Origin: an uncultured Opitutia bacterium
Lineage (GTDB): Bacteria; Verrucomicrobiota; Verrucomicrobiia; Opitutales; Opitutaceae
Length of the DNA: 64,000 nt
Direction: 5' to 3'
NCBI GenBank assembly: GCA_903827245.1
Contig: CAIKHO010000074.1
Span: forward strand, 62,001-126,000
Positions within the stretch are counted from its first letter, which is position 1, and each line of letters begins with the position of its first letter. The position numbers were made by a program, and so were the translations under genes. The notes under the pieces are model-generated. The model saw only the letters and a program-made list of their open reading frames with translations, had not been told where the DNA came from and did no database searches. Shown piece by piece: positions 1 through 8,183 of this stretch.

Positions 1-244
1 TCATGATCACGGCGAAATTCGGCCGGGCCCCGAAGATCGCGCGCACGGGCTGCGCAATGTCCACGGCCGAGAGGCCCGCCGTCGCCACCTGGTAAAGCAG
101 CGGCTGGAAAAGGTGGTGATTCTGCCGGTCGATCACCGTGATCCGCGCCAGCCCCGCCGGCAGGCCGTGCACAAAATTCAGGCCCGCAAATCCAGCCCCC
201 ACCACGACAATGTGCGGCAGCGCCGGATCGTTTTGCGAGCTCAT
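1..244 (-). CDS. ndh: Type II NADH dehydrogenase-like FAD oxidoreductase, N-terminal part (runs off the window)
   Basis: Only the first 81 codons are inside the window, read leftwards from an ATG at 244. The product starts with a Rossmann dinucleotide-binding motif GAGFAG at residues 16-21, followed by an acidic end of the second strand (VIDRQNHHLFQPLLYQVATA). This is the usual N-terminus of single-subunit NADH:quinone oxidoreductases (NDH-2) and related FAD proteins, which pass electrons from NADH to quinone at the inner membrane without pumping protons. The NAD-binding and membrane-anchoring C-terminal parts are not visible, so related FAD-dependent pyridine nucleotide oxidoreductases cannot be excluded. 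It is divergent from the DUF971 gene, with about 100 bp between them. Confidence 0.8.
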   Translation of the reverse strand, partial: MSSQNDPALPHIVVVGAGFAGLNFVHGLPAGLARITVIDRQNHHLFQPLLYQVATAGLSAVDIAQPVRAIFGARPNFAVIM

Positions 245-342
245 GGCATCACGCTGCCCGCGCCTTCCGGTTTGGCAACGGGACAGGCGCATAAATTTGC
301 TGTCCTTCCACCCGGGATCGCACCTAGCTCGGCCCCGACCCC

Positions 343-648
343 GTGCACGCCCCCACCAATATCCAGATCGTCGGCTCTGAGGTCGCCATTGCCTGGGATG
401 ACGGCGCGGAAAGCTACCTGCCTTTCGCCCGGCTCCGCGCCGCCTCGCCCAGCGCGGAAACCCAGGGGGAACGTGACATCTTCGGCCAGCAGCATGGTGG
501 CCACGGGCCGCGGAATTTCGACGGCGTGGCGGTGACCGGTTGGGAGCAGGTCGGAAATTATGCGGTGCGCTTTACGTTCAGCGACGGCCACGGCAGCGGG
601 CTTTACACCTACGATTACCTGCGGAAACTGGGCGCTGCCCAAGGCTGA
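343..648 (+). CDS. DUF971 (GBBH-like N-terminal) domain protein
   Basis: A 101-residue protein starting at GTG 343. It is almost entirely one DUF971 domain: an early I-x-V-x-W-DG segment (residues 9-20), an LR stretch near residue 31, and the C-terminal pattern GNYAVRFTFSDGHGSGLYTY plus LRKLG. The family is also found at the N-terminus of gamma-butyrobetaine hydroxylase and in stand-alone proteins linked to iron-sulfur or molybdenum cofactor work, but its function here is unknown. The CPxC cysteines seen in many members are replaced (SPSAE), so metal binding by that motif is unlikely. The gene is divergent from ndh and followed by a palindromic repeat. Confidence 0.75.
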   Translation: MHAPTNIQIVGSEVAIAWDDGAESYLPFARLRAASPSAETQGERDIFGQQHGGHGPRNFDGVAVTGWEQVGNYAVRFTFSDGHGSGLYTYDYLRKLGAAQG

Positions 649-655
649 GGAATTT

Positions 656-757
656 TTTGGCCACGGATTGCACGGATGGGCACACATAGAAACCCGTGCA
701 TCCAGTCCATGCTGTGTTCCTTCCATCTGTGCCCATCTGTGTAATCAGTGGCCCAAA
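656..757. repeat. Palindromic intergenic repeat, family I, copy 1
   Basis: The left arm (TTGGCCACGGATTGCACGG) and right arm (CATCTGTGTAATCAGTGGCC) form an imperfect inverted repeat filling the gap between the DUF971 gene and hisI. A shorter related copy lies at 9360-9415 and shares CCATCGGTGTAATCAGTGGCC-like ends. Confidence 0.7.
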
Positions 758-803
758 TCCAACTTCCTGTTAAGGTACATCTGCCTTTAACCTCTCCCTT
801 CCC

Positions 804-1271
804 ATGTCCTCCTTCGTCTTTCCCGCCCGCACCACGACCGCCGAGGTCGAGCTCGGCACCACCCTGCAGCCGAAATTCGGCGCCGACGGCCTGATCCCCT
901 GCATCACGCAAGATGCGACCAGCGGCGAGGTCCTGATGTTCGCGTTCATGAACGCCGAGTCGCTCGCGCACACCCTGAAGACGAAAAAAGCCACCTATTG
1001 GAGCCGGTCGCGCAACAAAATCTGGGTCAAGGGCGAGGAATCCGGCAATGTGCAGGTCGTGAAGGATGTCCTGACCGACTGCGACCAGGACGTGATTTTG
1101 ATCAAGGTCGACCAGACCGGCTCGGCCGGCGCGGCCTGCCACAACGGCTACAAGTCCTGTTTCTACCGCAAGGTGGCCCCGGGGGCAAACGCCGGCGACA
1201 ACGCGTCCCTCAAGCTCGAATTCGCCGCCCAGCGCCTCTTCGATCCGGCCACCGTCTACAAGAAAAAGTAG
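804..1271 (+). CDS. hisI: Phosphoribosyl-AMP cyclohydrolase
   Basis: This enzyme opens the purine ring of phosphoribosyl-AMP in step 3 of histidine biosynthesis, in the cytoplasm. The 155-residue protein has the family core: [11 protein letters not shown] near residues 40-50, ATYWSRSR near 63-70, the Mg-binding aspartates D92, D94 and D96 in TDCDQD, and zinc-ligand cysteines C93, C112 and C119 (CHNGYKSCF). It is a stand-alone cyclohydrolase without the phosphoribosyl-ATP pyrophosphatase (HisE) half found fused in many proteobacteria. It is slightly longer than usual, with extra residues at both ends. No other his genes are nearby. Confidence 0.95.
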   Translation: MSSFVFPARTTTAEVELGTTLQPKFGADGLIPCITQDATSGEVLMFAFMNAESLAHTLKTKKATYWSRSRNKIWVKGEESGNVQVVKDVLTDCDQDVILIKVDQTGSAGAACHNGYKSCFYRKVAPGANAGDNASLKLEFAAQRLFDPATVYKKK

Positions 1272-1377
1272 ATTGCGAGCATCCTCCATTGAGGTTCGCG
1301 CATTAAACTCATGAAGAGGTCCGGCACCTTCGCCAGTCTGATGCGCAAGACTCTATAAGCGGGGTCCATGCAGCCGC

Positions 1378-1452
1378 GGGTAGCAGCCGACGTGAGGAGG
1401 CTGGTTTGAGGTGAGTCAGCAAACCCAGCCTTCTCACGTCGGTTGCTATCGG
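1378..1452. repeat. Family A palindromic repeat, copy A1 (core)
   Basis: The core arms GTAGCAGCCGACGTGAGGAG and the complement of TTCTCACGTCGGTTGCTATC flank a GAGGTGAGTCA-containing loop. The outer arms (to about 1362 and 1475) are degenerate. The rest of the 1272-1660 gap shows no gene or motif that I can support. Confidence 0.75.
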
Positions 1453-1660
1453 CATCACGATGGCTCAGCTATCAGGAAACAGCCCTTATTCGTCGTTCCA
1501 TGGAGGGAGCCGGGCGGGGTATTTTTTCCGTCAGGTTGCGTAAATGGGCCGACAATCGCGGGTAAATTCGACGCAAGAAGTTCGCGGGCCAATGTCATAG
1601 GCAGGTTAGTGTTATTCCCCGCCGAAGGGTAAGGCTAAGCCCCGTGGAAATGGTCAGTGA

Positions 1661-2128
1661 ATGCGCGCAGGCCTTTTGCGCGTATCGCGACCGACACCTT
1701 TCATGGAGCCACCATTTTCCTCTTTAGCGCCCGTTCCTCCGCCCGCAGCGACGCCTTGGATCCTGATCGTTGACGACGAAGCAGCCCTGCTCAACCTCAT
1801 CGAGACCATCCTCCAGGCCGAGGGCTGGACCACGTTCCTGGCCGACAGCGGCGAAAAGGCCTTGGCCGCCCTCAAGGCCGCAAAACATCCGCCCGCCGTC
1901 TTCATCTGCGATGTCATGATGCCGCGGATCGATGGGCTGGAATTGACGCGCCGGATGCTCACGCGGGTTCCAAAGCTCAAGGTCATCCTCATCAGCGGGC
2001 ATCTCACCGATCTGTCCTGGTGGCCCACCGACATGCGCGAGCACCGCTTTCTGTCCAAGCCGTTTTCCAACGGTGACCTCGTCACCGCCGTCCAGGAGGC
2101 GCTGGCCGACGACCAGCCCATCCGCTGA
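1661..2128 (+). CDS. Single-domain response regulator (receiver only)
   Basis: A 155-residue protein consisting of one CheY-like receiver domain. It has the acidic pair in LIVDDEA, the phospho-acceptor aspartate in ICDVMMPRIDG, the conserved Ser in VILISGH and the Lys in LSKPFSNGD. No output domain follows, so it would work by protein contact, as a phosphate shuttle or as part of a split system. A later start at ATG 1703 would remove a 14-residue leader that does not belong to the fold; neither start has a clear ribosome site. It lies 14 bp upstream of the membrane/cNMP-binding gene and is probably co-transcribed with it. Confidence 0.85.
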   Translation: MRAGLLRVSRPTPFMEPPFSSLAPVPPPAATPWILIVDDEAALLNLIETILQAEGWTTFLADSGEKALAALKAAKHPPAVFICDVMMPRIDGLELTRRMLTRVPKLKVILISGHLTDLSWWPTDMREHRFLSKPFSNGDLVTAVQEALADDQPIR

Positions 2129-2142
2129 GCCCTGCTGCCGCC

Positions 2143-3039
2143 ATGGACCTCAATCTCATCCTTTCGGCCCAAACCCTGTGCCTGCCACCCGAATTCCAAC
2201 TCAGCCAAAAGATCGACGGCCTGCTGGTGATCAAGAACGTCCCGGCGAAGACCTATCTGCGCGTGACGCGCGAGCAATGGACGATCCTGAAGCTGTTTGA
2301 AAAGCCCCGGACCGTGCCCGCCGTGCTCGGCGAGGCCATTCAGGAGCGGCAGTGCCTGCCCCTCGGTGAATTCTTCGAGCTCATCCTGAAGGCGTTGCAC
2401 GCGCATATCCTGCTGGAACCGGGAGCGGGGCCCGCCCTGGTGCGGGCGCACGACTGGCACTGGACGGTTCGCCCGGAAGTGCTCGCCCGGCCGCTGATCG
2501 TTCTTTTCTGCGTGGGGATGATCCTGACGCTCGGCTTCCGCCCGCAATGGCCCTCGTCGTTGGGCGCTGGACTGGGCGGCCTAGTGTCCTTGAGCGCGGC
2601 GCTCAGCGCGGGTGCGTTCCTCGCGGCCTGCATGGTCCGCGGTGGCGGCGGCGAGGTCTACCGCCCGCGGTGGCGGTGGCTGGCGCTGCCCCCGTGTTTC
2701 ACGACGGACGCAAGCGATGCGATCATGCTGCCGATGAAGGCGCAGGTGGCGGTCGGCCTGGCCCGGCCCACATTGCTCGCCACCACTGCGGGAATCCTGT
2801 CCTGGCATCGTCCCGAATGGGCGTTCTTCCCCATCATCGGGTTGATGCTCACGCTGCGGCCCTTTTTCGGCGGGCGCCTGGCCGCGCTCATCCATGCCGG
2901 CCGCCAGCGCGGCCCGAGCGATGCGGAACAAGCCTATGTCTTTCCGTTCAACCGGCGGCCCAGGGCCCGCGTGCAGCTCCTGAGCCGCGCGCTCCGGCAG
3001 TCGACCACATGGGCAAGGCTCGGCTATGGCGTGATCTAG
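2143..3039 (+). CDS. Membrane protein, pseudo-M50 peptidase-like, N-terminal piece ended by an in-frame TAG
   Basis: Residues 15-95 resemble the PqqD-like winged helix found at the start of M50-type proteins (IKNVPAKTYLRVTREQWTIL). Hydrophobic segments follow near 116-131, 143-164, 205-221 and 226-240. The segment LPPCFTTDASDAIML (182-196) and the following hydrophobic GLARPTLL match the layout of M50 site-2-protease relatives. Where HExxH would sit (about 153-172) the sequence is SAGAFLAACMVRGGGGEV, so the zinc site is absent. The frame stops at TAG 3037-3039. The same frame is open on both sides and the protein sense continues (VI-stop-TLAIIYWSARLTE) into the cNMP-binding half, so this and the next entry are one gene of 651 codons split by a nonsense codon. 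Confidence 0.7.
   Translation: MDLNLILSAQTLCLPPEFQLSQKIDGLLVIKNVPAKTYLRVTREQWTILKLFEKPRTVPAVLGEAIQERQCLPLGEFFELILKALHAHILLEPGAGPALVRAHDWHWTVRPEVLARPLIVLFCVGMILTLGFRPQWPSSLGAGLGGLVSLSAALSAGAFLAACMVRGGGGEVYRPRWRWLALPPCFTTDASDAIMLPMKAQVAVGLARPTLLATTAGILSWHRPEWAFFPIIGLMLTLRPFFGGRLAALIHAGRQRGPSDAEQAYVFPFNRRPRARVQLLSRALRQSTTWARLGYGVI
3037..3039 (+). other. In-frame amber codon splitting one gene
   Basis: The TAG is codon 299 of an otherwise uninterrupted 651-codon frame (2143-4095). CAG or TGG would restore it by one base. The 96 bases between it and the next ATG encode a sensible membrane-type sequence in the same frame, which argues against two independent genes. Confidence 0.85.
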
Positions 3040-3135
3040 ACGCTGGCCATCATCTATTGGAGCGCGCGGCTGACCGAAACGCCGCCGTGGAGTCTCACGT
3101 TTTGGGCGGTCAACGGGACGCGAATCTCACTGGGG

Positions 3136-4095
3136 ATGGGCGGTTCCCTGCTGGCGCTCGCCGCGGGTTATGCGGGCTGGGAGATTTATCATTTCACCCG
3201 CGAACGCGCACGGGCGCGGCGCAACACCCTGCGCCGGTGGCGCGCGCGCTGGTTTGGCGGGGGCAAGATGATCCTGGACGAATCCACCCGCGCCAAGGCG
3301 GTGGCGGCCTCCCCCCTGTTCGCCGTGTTGCTCCCGCCGCAGCGCCAGGAACTGGTGCGGGCCATGGCCATCACGCGCCACGGCCCATGGAAATCGTTGG
3401 CGGAGCATTCCCGGGTCCCCACCCATGTTTCACTGATCGCGAGCGGCAAGGTCAGCGTGCGCCGCGAACTGTCCACCGGGCGGACGGTCGAGGTCCAGGT
3501 CCTCAGCGAGGGCGATGTCATCGGGCTCCACGACCTCGCCGACCCCAAGTTCCCGGACTACCGCCTGCGGTCGTTGACCCCGCTCACGCTGCTCACGGTG
3601 GACCGGGCGACAGCCGAGGCGATCTTCGCCCAGCGCATTCAGCGGCCCTTGCTCACGGACGTGGTGCTGAAGCTGCCCTTCCTCCGGAGAATTTCACTCT
3701 GCCAGAACTGGCATCTCCAGGCTATCGAGCGTTTCGCGCGGTTGTCCGTGATCACCGACTACCCCGCCGCGAATTCTATCCTGGTCGAAGGCCAGAGCGT
3801 GCAGGATTTCTTCATTATTTTCCAGGGCGATGCGCAGGTCAGCCGCCGGGCCCGCCGGCTGGCCCAGATTCACGCCGGGGAGTTCTTCGGCGAAATCGGC
3901 CTGATGCAGAACAGCGCGCCCAATGCCACCATCACCGCGCAGCTGGACACGCGCTGCCTGAGCATCCCGCGCCTCGAGTTCCTGCGTTTCGTCACGCACA
4001 ACCACACGGTCGCGCTGGAACTCGAGCGGGTGAGCTCGCAGCGGCTGGGCCATCCGCTCTTTCCGCTGAAACAGGGCGACTTTCGCGTCAACTGA
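3136..4095 (+). CDS. Tandem cyclic-nucleotide-binding-domain protein, C-terminal piece of the split gene
   Basis: This piece begins in the last membrane segment (GMGGSLLALAAGYAGWEIYH) and a basic linker. Two cNMP-binding-like domains follow. The first is about residues 55-175 (SPLFAVLLPPQRQELVRAM, then ASGKVSVRRELSTGRTVEVQ). The second is about 185-305 (LPFLRRISLCQNWHLQAIER, then HAGEFFGEIGLMQNSAPNAT). The second has the GEIGL part of the phosphate-binding cassette, but the usual Arg before Thr-Ala is Asn, so classical cAMP binding is doubtful. If the TAG is real, this half would need reinitiation at an internal start such as ATG 3136. It ends at TGA 4093-4095, where a family A repeat begins. 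Confidence 0.7.
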   Translation: MGGSLLALAAGYAGWEIYHFTRERARARRNTLRRWRARWFGGGKMILDESTRAKAVAASPLFAVLLPPQRQELVRAMAITRHGPWKSLAEHSRVPTHVSLIASGKVSVRRELSTGRTVEVQVLSEGDVIGLHDLADPKFPDYRLRSLTPLTLLTVDRATAEAIFAQRIQRPLLTDVVLKLPFLRRISLCQNWHLQAIERFARLSVITDYPAANSILVEGQSVQDFFIIFQGDAQVSRRARRLAQIHAGEFFGEIGLMQNSAPNATITAQLDTRCLSIPRLEFLRFVTHNHTVALELERVSSQRLGHPLFPLKQGDFRVN

Positions 4096-4222
4096 GCCGG
4101 GATGATGCAGTCGCCGGTAGCAGCCGACGTGAGGAGACCGGTTTGAGGTGAGTCGCCAAACCCAGCCTCGTGACCTCGGCTACTGCACTGATCGCTGGCG
4201 GTTCAACTGCATAGTCCCGGCT
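4095..4222. repeat. Family A palindromic element, copy A2 (full length, with terminal inverted repeats)
   Basis: 128 bp. Left end AGCCGGGATGATGCAGTCG and right end CAACTGCATAGTCCCGGCT are inverted repeats (16 of 19 matching by eye). The internal arms are GTAGCAGCCGACGTGAGGAG and its partner. The left end overlaps the last base of the preceding stop codon. The rest of the gap up to 4324 shows nothing else. Confidence 0.85.
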
Positions 4223-4324
4223 GAACCAGAAGGGTGAAACGCGTTTTTCCGGTGGCCAGCCCGGCCTCCGTGCGCTTGGTGCCTTCGTGGTTTATTGAGT
4301 CCCGCGCACCCGCACCGCGGCGGG

Positions 4325-5113
4325 TCAGCTTCCGGCCGGGGCCAGGCCGCGTTCGCTTTGGCGGGCAAACTCCAGCATCCGCGCAAACTCGGCGCTGGCT
4401 GCTTCCTCCTGCGCCGCGAGCTTTTCCAGCGCCTGGGTGCGGTTGAGCCCGTCGCGGTAAAGAATCCGGTGGATCTGCTTCACCCGCTCGATCTGCGCGG
4501 GCGTGTACCCGTTGCGTTCCAGCCCGACGCGATTCAGCGCGCGCACGGTGGCGGGGGAACCGTCGGCAATGAAGAACGGCGGCAGGTCCTGCACGAGCTT
4601 CGCGCAGGCCGAGAGCATCGCATGCGTGCCCAGCCGGCAGAACTGGTGCACCGCGCCGTAGGCGCCGATCACGACGCCGTCCTCGACCACGGCATGCCCC
4701 GCCAGCCCCGCGTAGTTGCTCATGATGATGTGCGATCCGAGCACGCAGTCGTGCGCGACGTGCGTGTAGGCCAGCAGGTTGTTGTCCGAGCCGATCACCG
4801 TGAGGTTTCCGTCGCCCGTCGCCGCATGCACGCTCACGTATTCGCGGAACACGTTGCGGTCGCCGATGCGGACACCGGTAACGCCGCCCTTGTATTTCAG
4901 GTCCTGCGTCTTGCCGCCGATGCACGCATAGGGGAAAATCTCGCAGCCGGCGCCGAGCACCGTGTTGCCCTCGACCGTCGCGTGGTGGTGCAGCCGCGTG
5001 CCGTCGCCGATCGCGGCGTTGCCGCCGACGTAGGCGTAGGCGCCCAGCTGGACGCCGCGCCCGAGCTGGGCGCCGGGTTCGACGATGGCGGTCGGGTGGA
5101 TGAGCTCGGCCAT
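4325..5113 (-). CDS. lpxA: Acyl-ACP--UDP-N-acetylglucosamine O-acyltransferase
   Basis: LpxA performs the first step of lipid A synthesis: it moves a hydroxyacyl chain from ACP to the 3-OH of UDP-GlcNAc in the cytoplasm. The 262 residues start with IHPTAIVEPGAQLG and continue as hexapeptide repeats that build the left-handed beta helix. The catalytic-His region is seen in HVAHDCVLGSHIIMSNYAGL, and the C-terminal helical domain contains NRVGLERNGY. The length is typical. It lies 10 bp downstream of lpxC-fabZ on the same strand, so the two early lipid A genes form one operon. Confidence 0.96.
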   Translation of the reverse strand: MAELIHPTAIVEPGAQLGRGVQLGAYAYVGGNAAIGDGTRLHHHATVEGNTVLGAGCEIFPYACIGGKTQDLKYKGGVTGVRIGDRNVFREYVSVHAATGDGNLTVIGSDNNLLAYTHVAHDCVLGSHIIMSNYAGLAGHAVVEDGVVIGAYGAVHQFCRLGTHAMLSACAKLVQDLPPFFIADGSPATVRALNRVGLERNGYTPAQIERVKQIHRILYRDGLNRTQALEKLAAQEEAASAEFARMLEFARQSERGLAPAGS

Positions 5114-5123
5114 GGGCGGGCGG

Positions 5124-6461
5124 TCACTCCGGGGCGGCCATGTCCATGACGCTGAACATCAGCTCGCCCGAGGAAACGACATTGCCGCCCACGGTGCAGG
5201 TGCACTCGGCGACGCCGATCTTGTTGCCGCGGTTTTTCGTCAGCTTGGCGTTGATCACCAGCTGGTCGCCGGGGCGCACCGCCCGGCGGAACTTCACCTT
5301 GTCGGCACTCATGAAGAAGGCCGTCTTCCCCTCGCTCGAGGTCTTGCGCAGCATCAGGATGCCGGCCGCCTGGGCCATCGACTCGATCTGCAGCACGCCC
5401 GGCATCACCGGCTCGCCGGGAAAGTGGCCCTGGAAATACGGCTCGTTGATCGTCACATTCTTGATTGCGACCAGCTCGTCGGCCCCGATGAACTCGATCA
5501 CGCGGTCGATCATGAGGAAGGGATAGCGGTGCGGCAGGGTCTCGAGGATCCGCTTGATCTCCAGCGTGGTCTCGGTCGCCAGCACGATCTTCGACGCCGC
5601 GGCGGCCTTCTTTTTCGCCCCGCCCCTTTTCCGCTCGAGGAGCTTCTCGTGCAGCGCCTTGGTCAGCTCGGCATTGATGGCATGGCCCGGGCGCGTGGCG
5701 ACGATGTGCGCCTTCAGGGGCAGGCCGAGGAGCAGCACGTCGCCGATGATATCGAGCATCTTGTGCCGGACGAACTCGTCCTTGAAGCGCAGCGGCTCCT
5801 TCGAGATGATCTTGTCACCCTTGATCACGATGGCGCAGTCGAGCGAGCCGCCGCGGATCTTGCCGAGCTTGATGAGCTCCTCAATGTCCTCGTAGATCGT
5901 GAACGTCCGCGCCGCGGCGATCTGCGTCATGTAGACCTCGGGATCGATCGTCAGCGAGAGGTGCTGCGTATGGATGCCGCGGTCATCGGCCGAGGTGCAG
6001 GAGATTTTGAACTCGTCCGACGGCAGGGCGATGATCGAGGAGTTGCCCTTCGTGACCGAGACCGGCTCGTCGAGCGTGAAATACTCCCGCTCCTTGTCCT
6101 GCTCCACCGGTTCGCCCTGGAGGATCAGGTTTACAAAAGGCCGGGCGGAGCCGTCCATGATCGGGGGCTCGGACGCGCTCATTTCCACCACCACGTTGTC
6201 CACGCCGCACCCATGCAGCGCGCTGAGGACGTGCTCGACCGTGTGGATCTTGGCGTGGCCGCTCTGGATGGTCGTGGCGCGGACAAGGTCGGTGACCAGG
6301 TCGATGCGCGGCTTGATCTCGGGCGAACCCGGCAGGTCGATGCGCTTGAACACCACCCCATGGTCAAACGGCGCCGGCTTCAGGGTCAGCGTGACCGCCT
6401 CTCCGGTGTGCAGCGCGCTGCCACTGATCGAGACTTCGCGCGCAAGGGTGCGTTGCTTCAT
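5124..6461 (-). CDS. lpxC-fabZ: Bifunctional UDP-3-O-acyl-N-acetylglucosamine deacetylase / 3-hydroxyacyl-ACP dehydratase
   Basis: A fusion of the committed lipid A deacetylase and a fatty-acid synthesis dehydratase. The LpxC half (about residues 1-285) carries the zinc motif [10 protein letters not shown], the DGSA motif (MDGSARPF) and [10 protein letters not shown] basic Lys/Ala linker ([12 protein letters not shown]) follows. The FabZ half (about 300-445) shows [13 protein letters not shown], the catalytic region [14 protein letters not shown] with its His, and [10 protein letters not shown]. The same fusion is known in Bacteroidetes and PVC-group bacteria. ATG 6461 is chosen because AGGTG lies nine bases upstream; an in-frame GTG at 6473 is the alternative. 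lpxA follows after 10 bp. Confidence 0.96.
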   Translation of the reverse strand: MKQRTLAREVSISGSALHTGEAVTLTLKPAPFDHGVVFKRIDLPGSPEIKPRIDLVTDLVRATTIQSGHAKIHTVEHVLSALHGCGVDNVVVEMSASEPPIMDGSARPFVNLILQGEPVEQDKEREYFTLDEPVSVTKGNSSIIALPSDEFKISCTSADDRGIHTQHLSLTIDPEVYMTQIAAARTFTIYEDIEELIKLGKIRGGSLDCAIVIKGDKIISKEPLRFKDEFVRHKMLDIIGDVLLLGLPLKAHIVATRPGHAINAELTKALHEKLLERKRGGAKKKAAAASKIVLATETTLEIKRILETLPHRYPFLMIDRVIEFIGADELVAIKNVTINEPYFQGHFPGEPVMPGVLQIESMAQAAGILMLRKTSSEGKTAFFMSADKVKFRRAVRPGDQLVINAKLTKNRGNKIGVAECTCTVGGNVVSSGELMFSVMDMAAPE

Positions 6462-6536
6462 AGGGTGTTGCACCTAATCTCGGCAACCCGCGCCATGGAG
6501 CGCAAGCGCGATGTGACAAACCGGGCCTGCGCGCCA

Positions 6537-6640
6537 AAATCGTTCTCGTTCTTCGTTCTCTTTCTCCCTCCGGACACCATCCCGGGAGCGAGGAATGAGA
6601 AAGAGAACGAAAACGATTTTGAACCAAGCGCAGTGAAACC
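6537..6640. repeat. Family B purine/pyrimidine-biased hairpin, copy B1
   Basis: The left arm CGTTCTCGTTCTTCGTTCTC pairs with the right arm GAGAAAGAGAACGAAAACG around a CTCCGGACACCATCCCGGGAG centre. The tail AACCAAGCGCAGTGAAA is shared with other copies. It lies in the divergent region between lpxC-fabZ and efp. Confidence 0.8.
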
Positions 6641-6729
6641 CCGTCCCGCCCGCGGCTTGACAGCGGTTCCCCCCGTTCCCCACTCTCAACCTTCCGCACT
6701 CAAAACCCACCCCGCAAGATCCTCCCGCC

Positions 6730-7287
6730 ATGCCCGCAGCCAACGACATCCGCAAAGGCCAAGTCATCAAGTTCAACGGCGAGCCGCATCTCGTCATGGA
6801 GACCCAGCACCGTACGCCGGGCAATCTCCGCGCCTTTGTGCAGGTGAAGATGCGTAATCTGCGCTACGGCAAGGCGCTCGACCAGCGGTTCGCGTCGACC
6901 GACACCATCGAGGTGATGCCGACCGAGAAGAAGAGCCTCGAGTTCAGCTACGCCGACCGCGAGGCGTTCGCCTTCATTGACCCGGAGACCTTTGACCAGA
7001 TCGAGCTCAGCGCCGAACTGCTCGGCGACAGCAAGAATTACCTCACGGCCGGCGGTAAGGTCGACGTTCTCTTCGTCGATGACAAGCCACTCACCCTCGA
7101 GCTGCCTTCCACCGTCGCGCTGAAGGTCGTCGAGAGTTCCGAGGGCATCAAGGGCGACACCGCCAGCAACGTGCAGAAGCCCGCCAAGCTCGAGACCGGG
7201 CTCATCGTGCACGTGCCGCTCTTCATCAAGGAGGGCGAAATCATCAAGATCAGCACCGCCGACGGCAGTTATCTCGGCCGCGTCTGA
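6730..7287 (+). CDS. efp: Elongation factor P
   Basis: EF-P binds between the P and E sites of the ribosome and relieves stalling at proline runs. The 185-residue protein has the three-domain layout: a KOW-like N-domain (NDIRKGQVIKFNGEPHLVME), the OB domain and the C-terminal signature (GDTASNVQKPAKLETGLIVH, then VPLFIKEGE). The loop that normally carries a modified Lys (E. coli K34) or Arg (Pseudomonas R32) reads HRTPGNLRAF, placing Asn32 at that position with Arg34 two residues on. No modification enzyme (EpmA/B, EarP, YmfI) is in the window. A TTGACA at 6657-6662 could be a -35 box, but no good -10 follows. Confidence 0.95.
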   Translation: MPAANDIRKGQVIKFNGEPHLVMETQHRTPGNLRAFVQVKMRNLRYGKALDQRFASTDTIEVMPTEKKSLEFSYADREAFAFIDPETFDQIELSAELLGDSKNYLTAGGKVDVLFVDDKPLTLELPSTVALKVVESSEGIKGDTASNVQKPAKLETGLIVHVPLFIKEGEIIKISTADGSYLGRV

Positions 7288-7294
7288 GCCAAAG

Positions 7295-7364
7295 GTATAG
7301 GGGCGTCGCTCGACGACGCCCGTTTCGCCATCGCATGCCGGGCGCCGTCAATCCGCGCCCCTAC
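7295..7364. repeat. Family H inverted repeat, copy H1
   Basis: The left arm GTATAGGGGCGTCGCTCGAC and right end GCGCCCCTAC bracket inner arms around ACGACGCCCG. It fills the 73-bp gap between the convergent efp and carbonic anhydrase genes and may serve as a two-way terminator. A second copy, split by a family B element, is at 54142-54355. Confidence 0.6.
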
Positions 7365-8008
7365 CCCTGCAGCGCCGCCACGGCGGCCTTGTAGCCGGCC
7401 CCGGCTTCCTTCGGATTGTTTGCCGTGCAGTTCAAATCACGGAGCAATCCGTCGCGGAGCCCGTAGATCCAGCCATGCACCGTGAGCTCCTGCCCGCGCT
7501 CCCATGCGTCGCGCACGATGGTCGTCTGGCAGACGTTGGCCACCTGCTCGATCACGTTGAGCTCGCACAGCCGCGCGCTGCGCGCCGTCTCGTCCGGCAG
7601 CCGGCAGAGGCAGTCGTCGTGCTTCTCGCGCACGTCCTGCACGTGGCGCAGCCAATTGTCGGCCAGACCCACCCGCTCGCAGCGCAGCACCGCGCGCACG
7701 CCGCCGCAACCGTAGTGACCCACGACCATGACGTGCTTCACCTTCAGGACATCGACGGCAAACTGCAGCACCGACAGGCAGTTCAGGTCGGTGTGCACCA
7801 CCACGTTCGCGATATTGCGATGGACGAACACCTCGCCCGGCAGGAGCCCGATGATTTCGTTCGCGGGCACACGGCTGTCGGAACAACCGATCCAGAGGTG
7901 CTCGGGATGCTGCTGTCGGGAAAGCTTCTCGAAAAATTCCGGGTCACGCTGGCGGATGGCGGCCGCCCAGGCTTTGTTTTGCGCAAAGAGATGGTTCAGG
8001 GTATCCAT
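7361..8008 (-). CDS. can: Beta-class carbonic anhydrase
   Basis: It interconverts CO2 and bicarbonate in the cytoplasm. Zinc ligands and the Asp/Arg dyad are visible: C42, D44 and R46 in GCSDSRVPAN, then H98 and C101 in VGHYGCGGV. The 215-residue length matches the Can/CynT family, and the downstream EQVANVCQT and VHGWIYGLRDG blocks are typical. It is divergent from the GH88/105 hydrolase gene and convergent with efp, so it is probably transcribed alone. Confidence 0.95.
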   Translation of the reverse strand: MDTLNHLFAQNKAWAAAIRQRDPEFFEKLSRQQHPEHLWIGCSDSRVPANEIIGLLPGEVFVHRNIANVVVHTDLNCLSVLQFAVDVLKVKHVMVVGHYGCGGVRAVLRCERVGLADNWLRHVQDVREKHDDCLCRLPDETARSARLCELNVIEQVANVCQTTIVRDAWERGQELTVHGWIYGLRDGLLRDLNCTANNPKEAGAGYKAAVAALQG

Positions 8009-8183
8009 GCGAGCGGCGATATTTTCGGGATTCCGGTGCGATGTCGCCTTTTATTTTTCACGGTTCCAAACGGCCGCTGGAGACCGCAGCAGGCAGCCGA
8101 GCGGCGGCCTGCGATTCCAAGCAGCCTGCGGGCCAAACCGTCAAAACATTGATCCGATCGCATAAAGCCGCTCCCATGCATCC

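Noticed and set aside
1411-1632. A 73-codon ORF after hisI
   Set aside because: It starts inside repeat A1 and has no coding character after it.
3037-3039. Selenocysteine or pyrrolysine at the internal stop
   Set aside because: Selenocysteine uses TGA, not TAG, and nothing in the window suggests pyrrolysine genes; a simple nonsense change or error is more likely.
2547-4151. A 534-codon plus-strand frame across the amber-split gene in another frame
   Set aside because: Its product is Pro/Ala/Arg-rich and unlike any protein, whereas the frame with the TAG encodes recognisable domains.
5085-6857. A 590-codon plus-strand frame opposite lpxC-fabZ
   Set aside because: Shadow of lpxC-fabZ; His/Asp/Arg-rich text without any family pattern.
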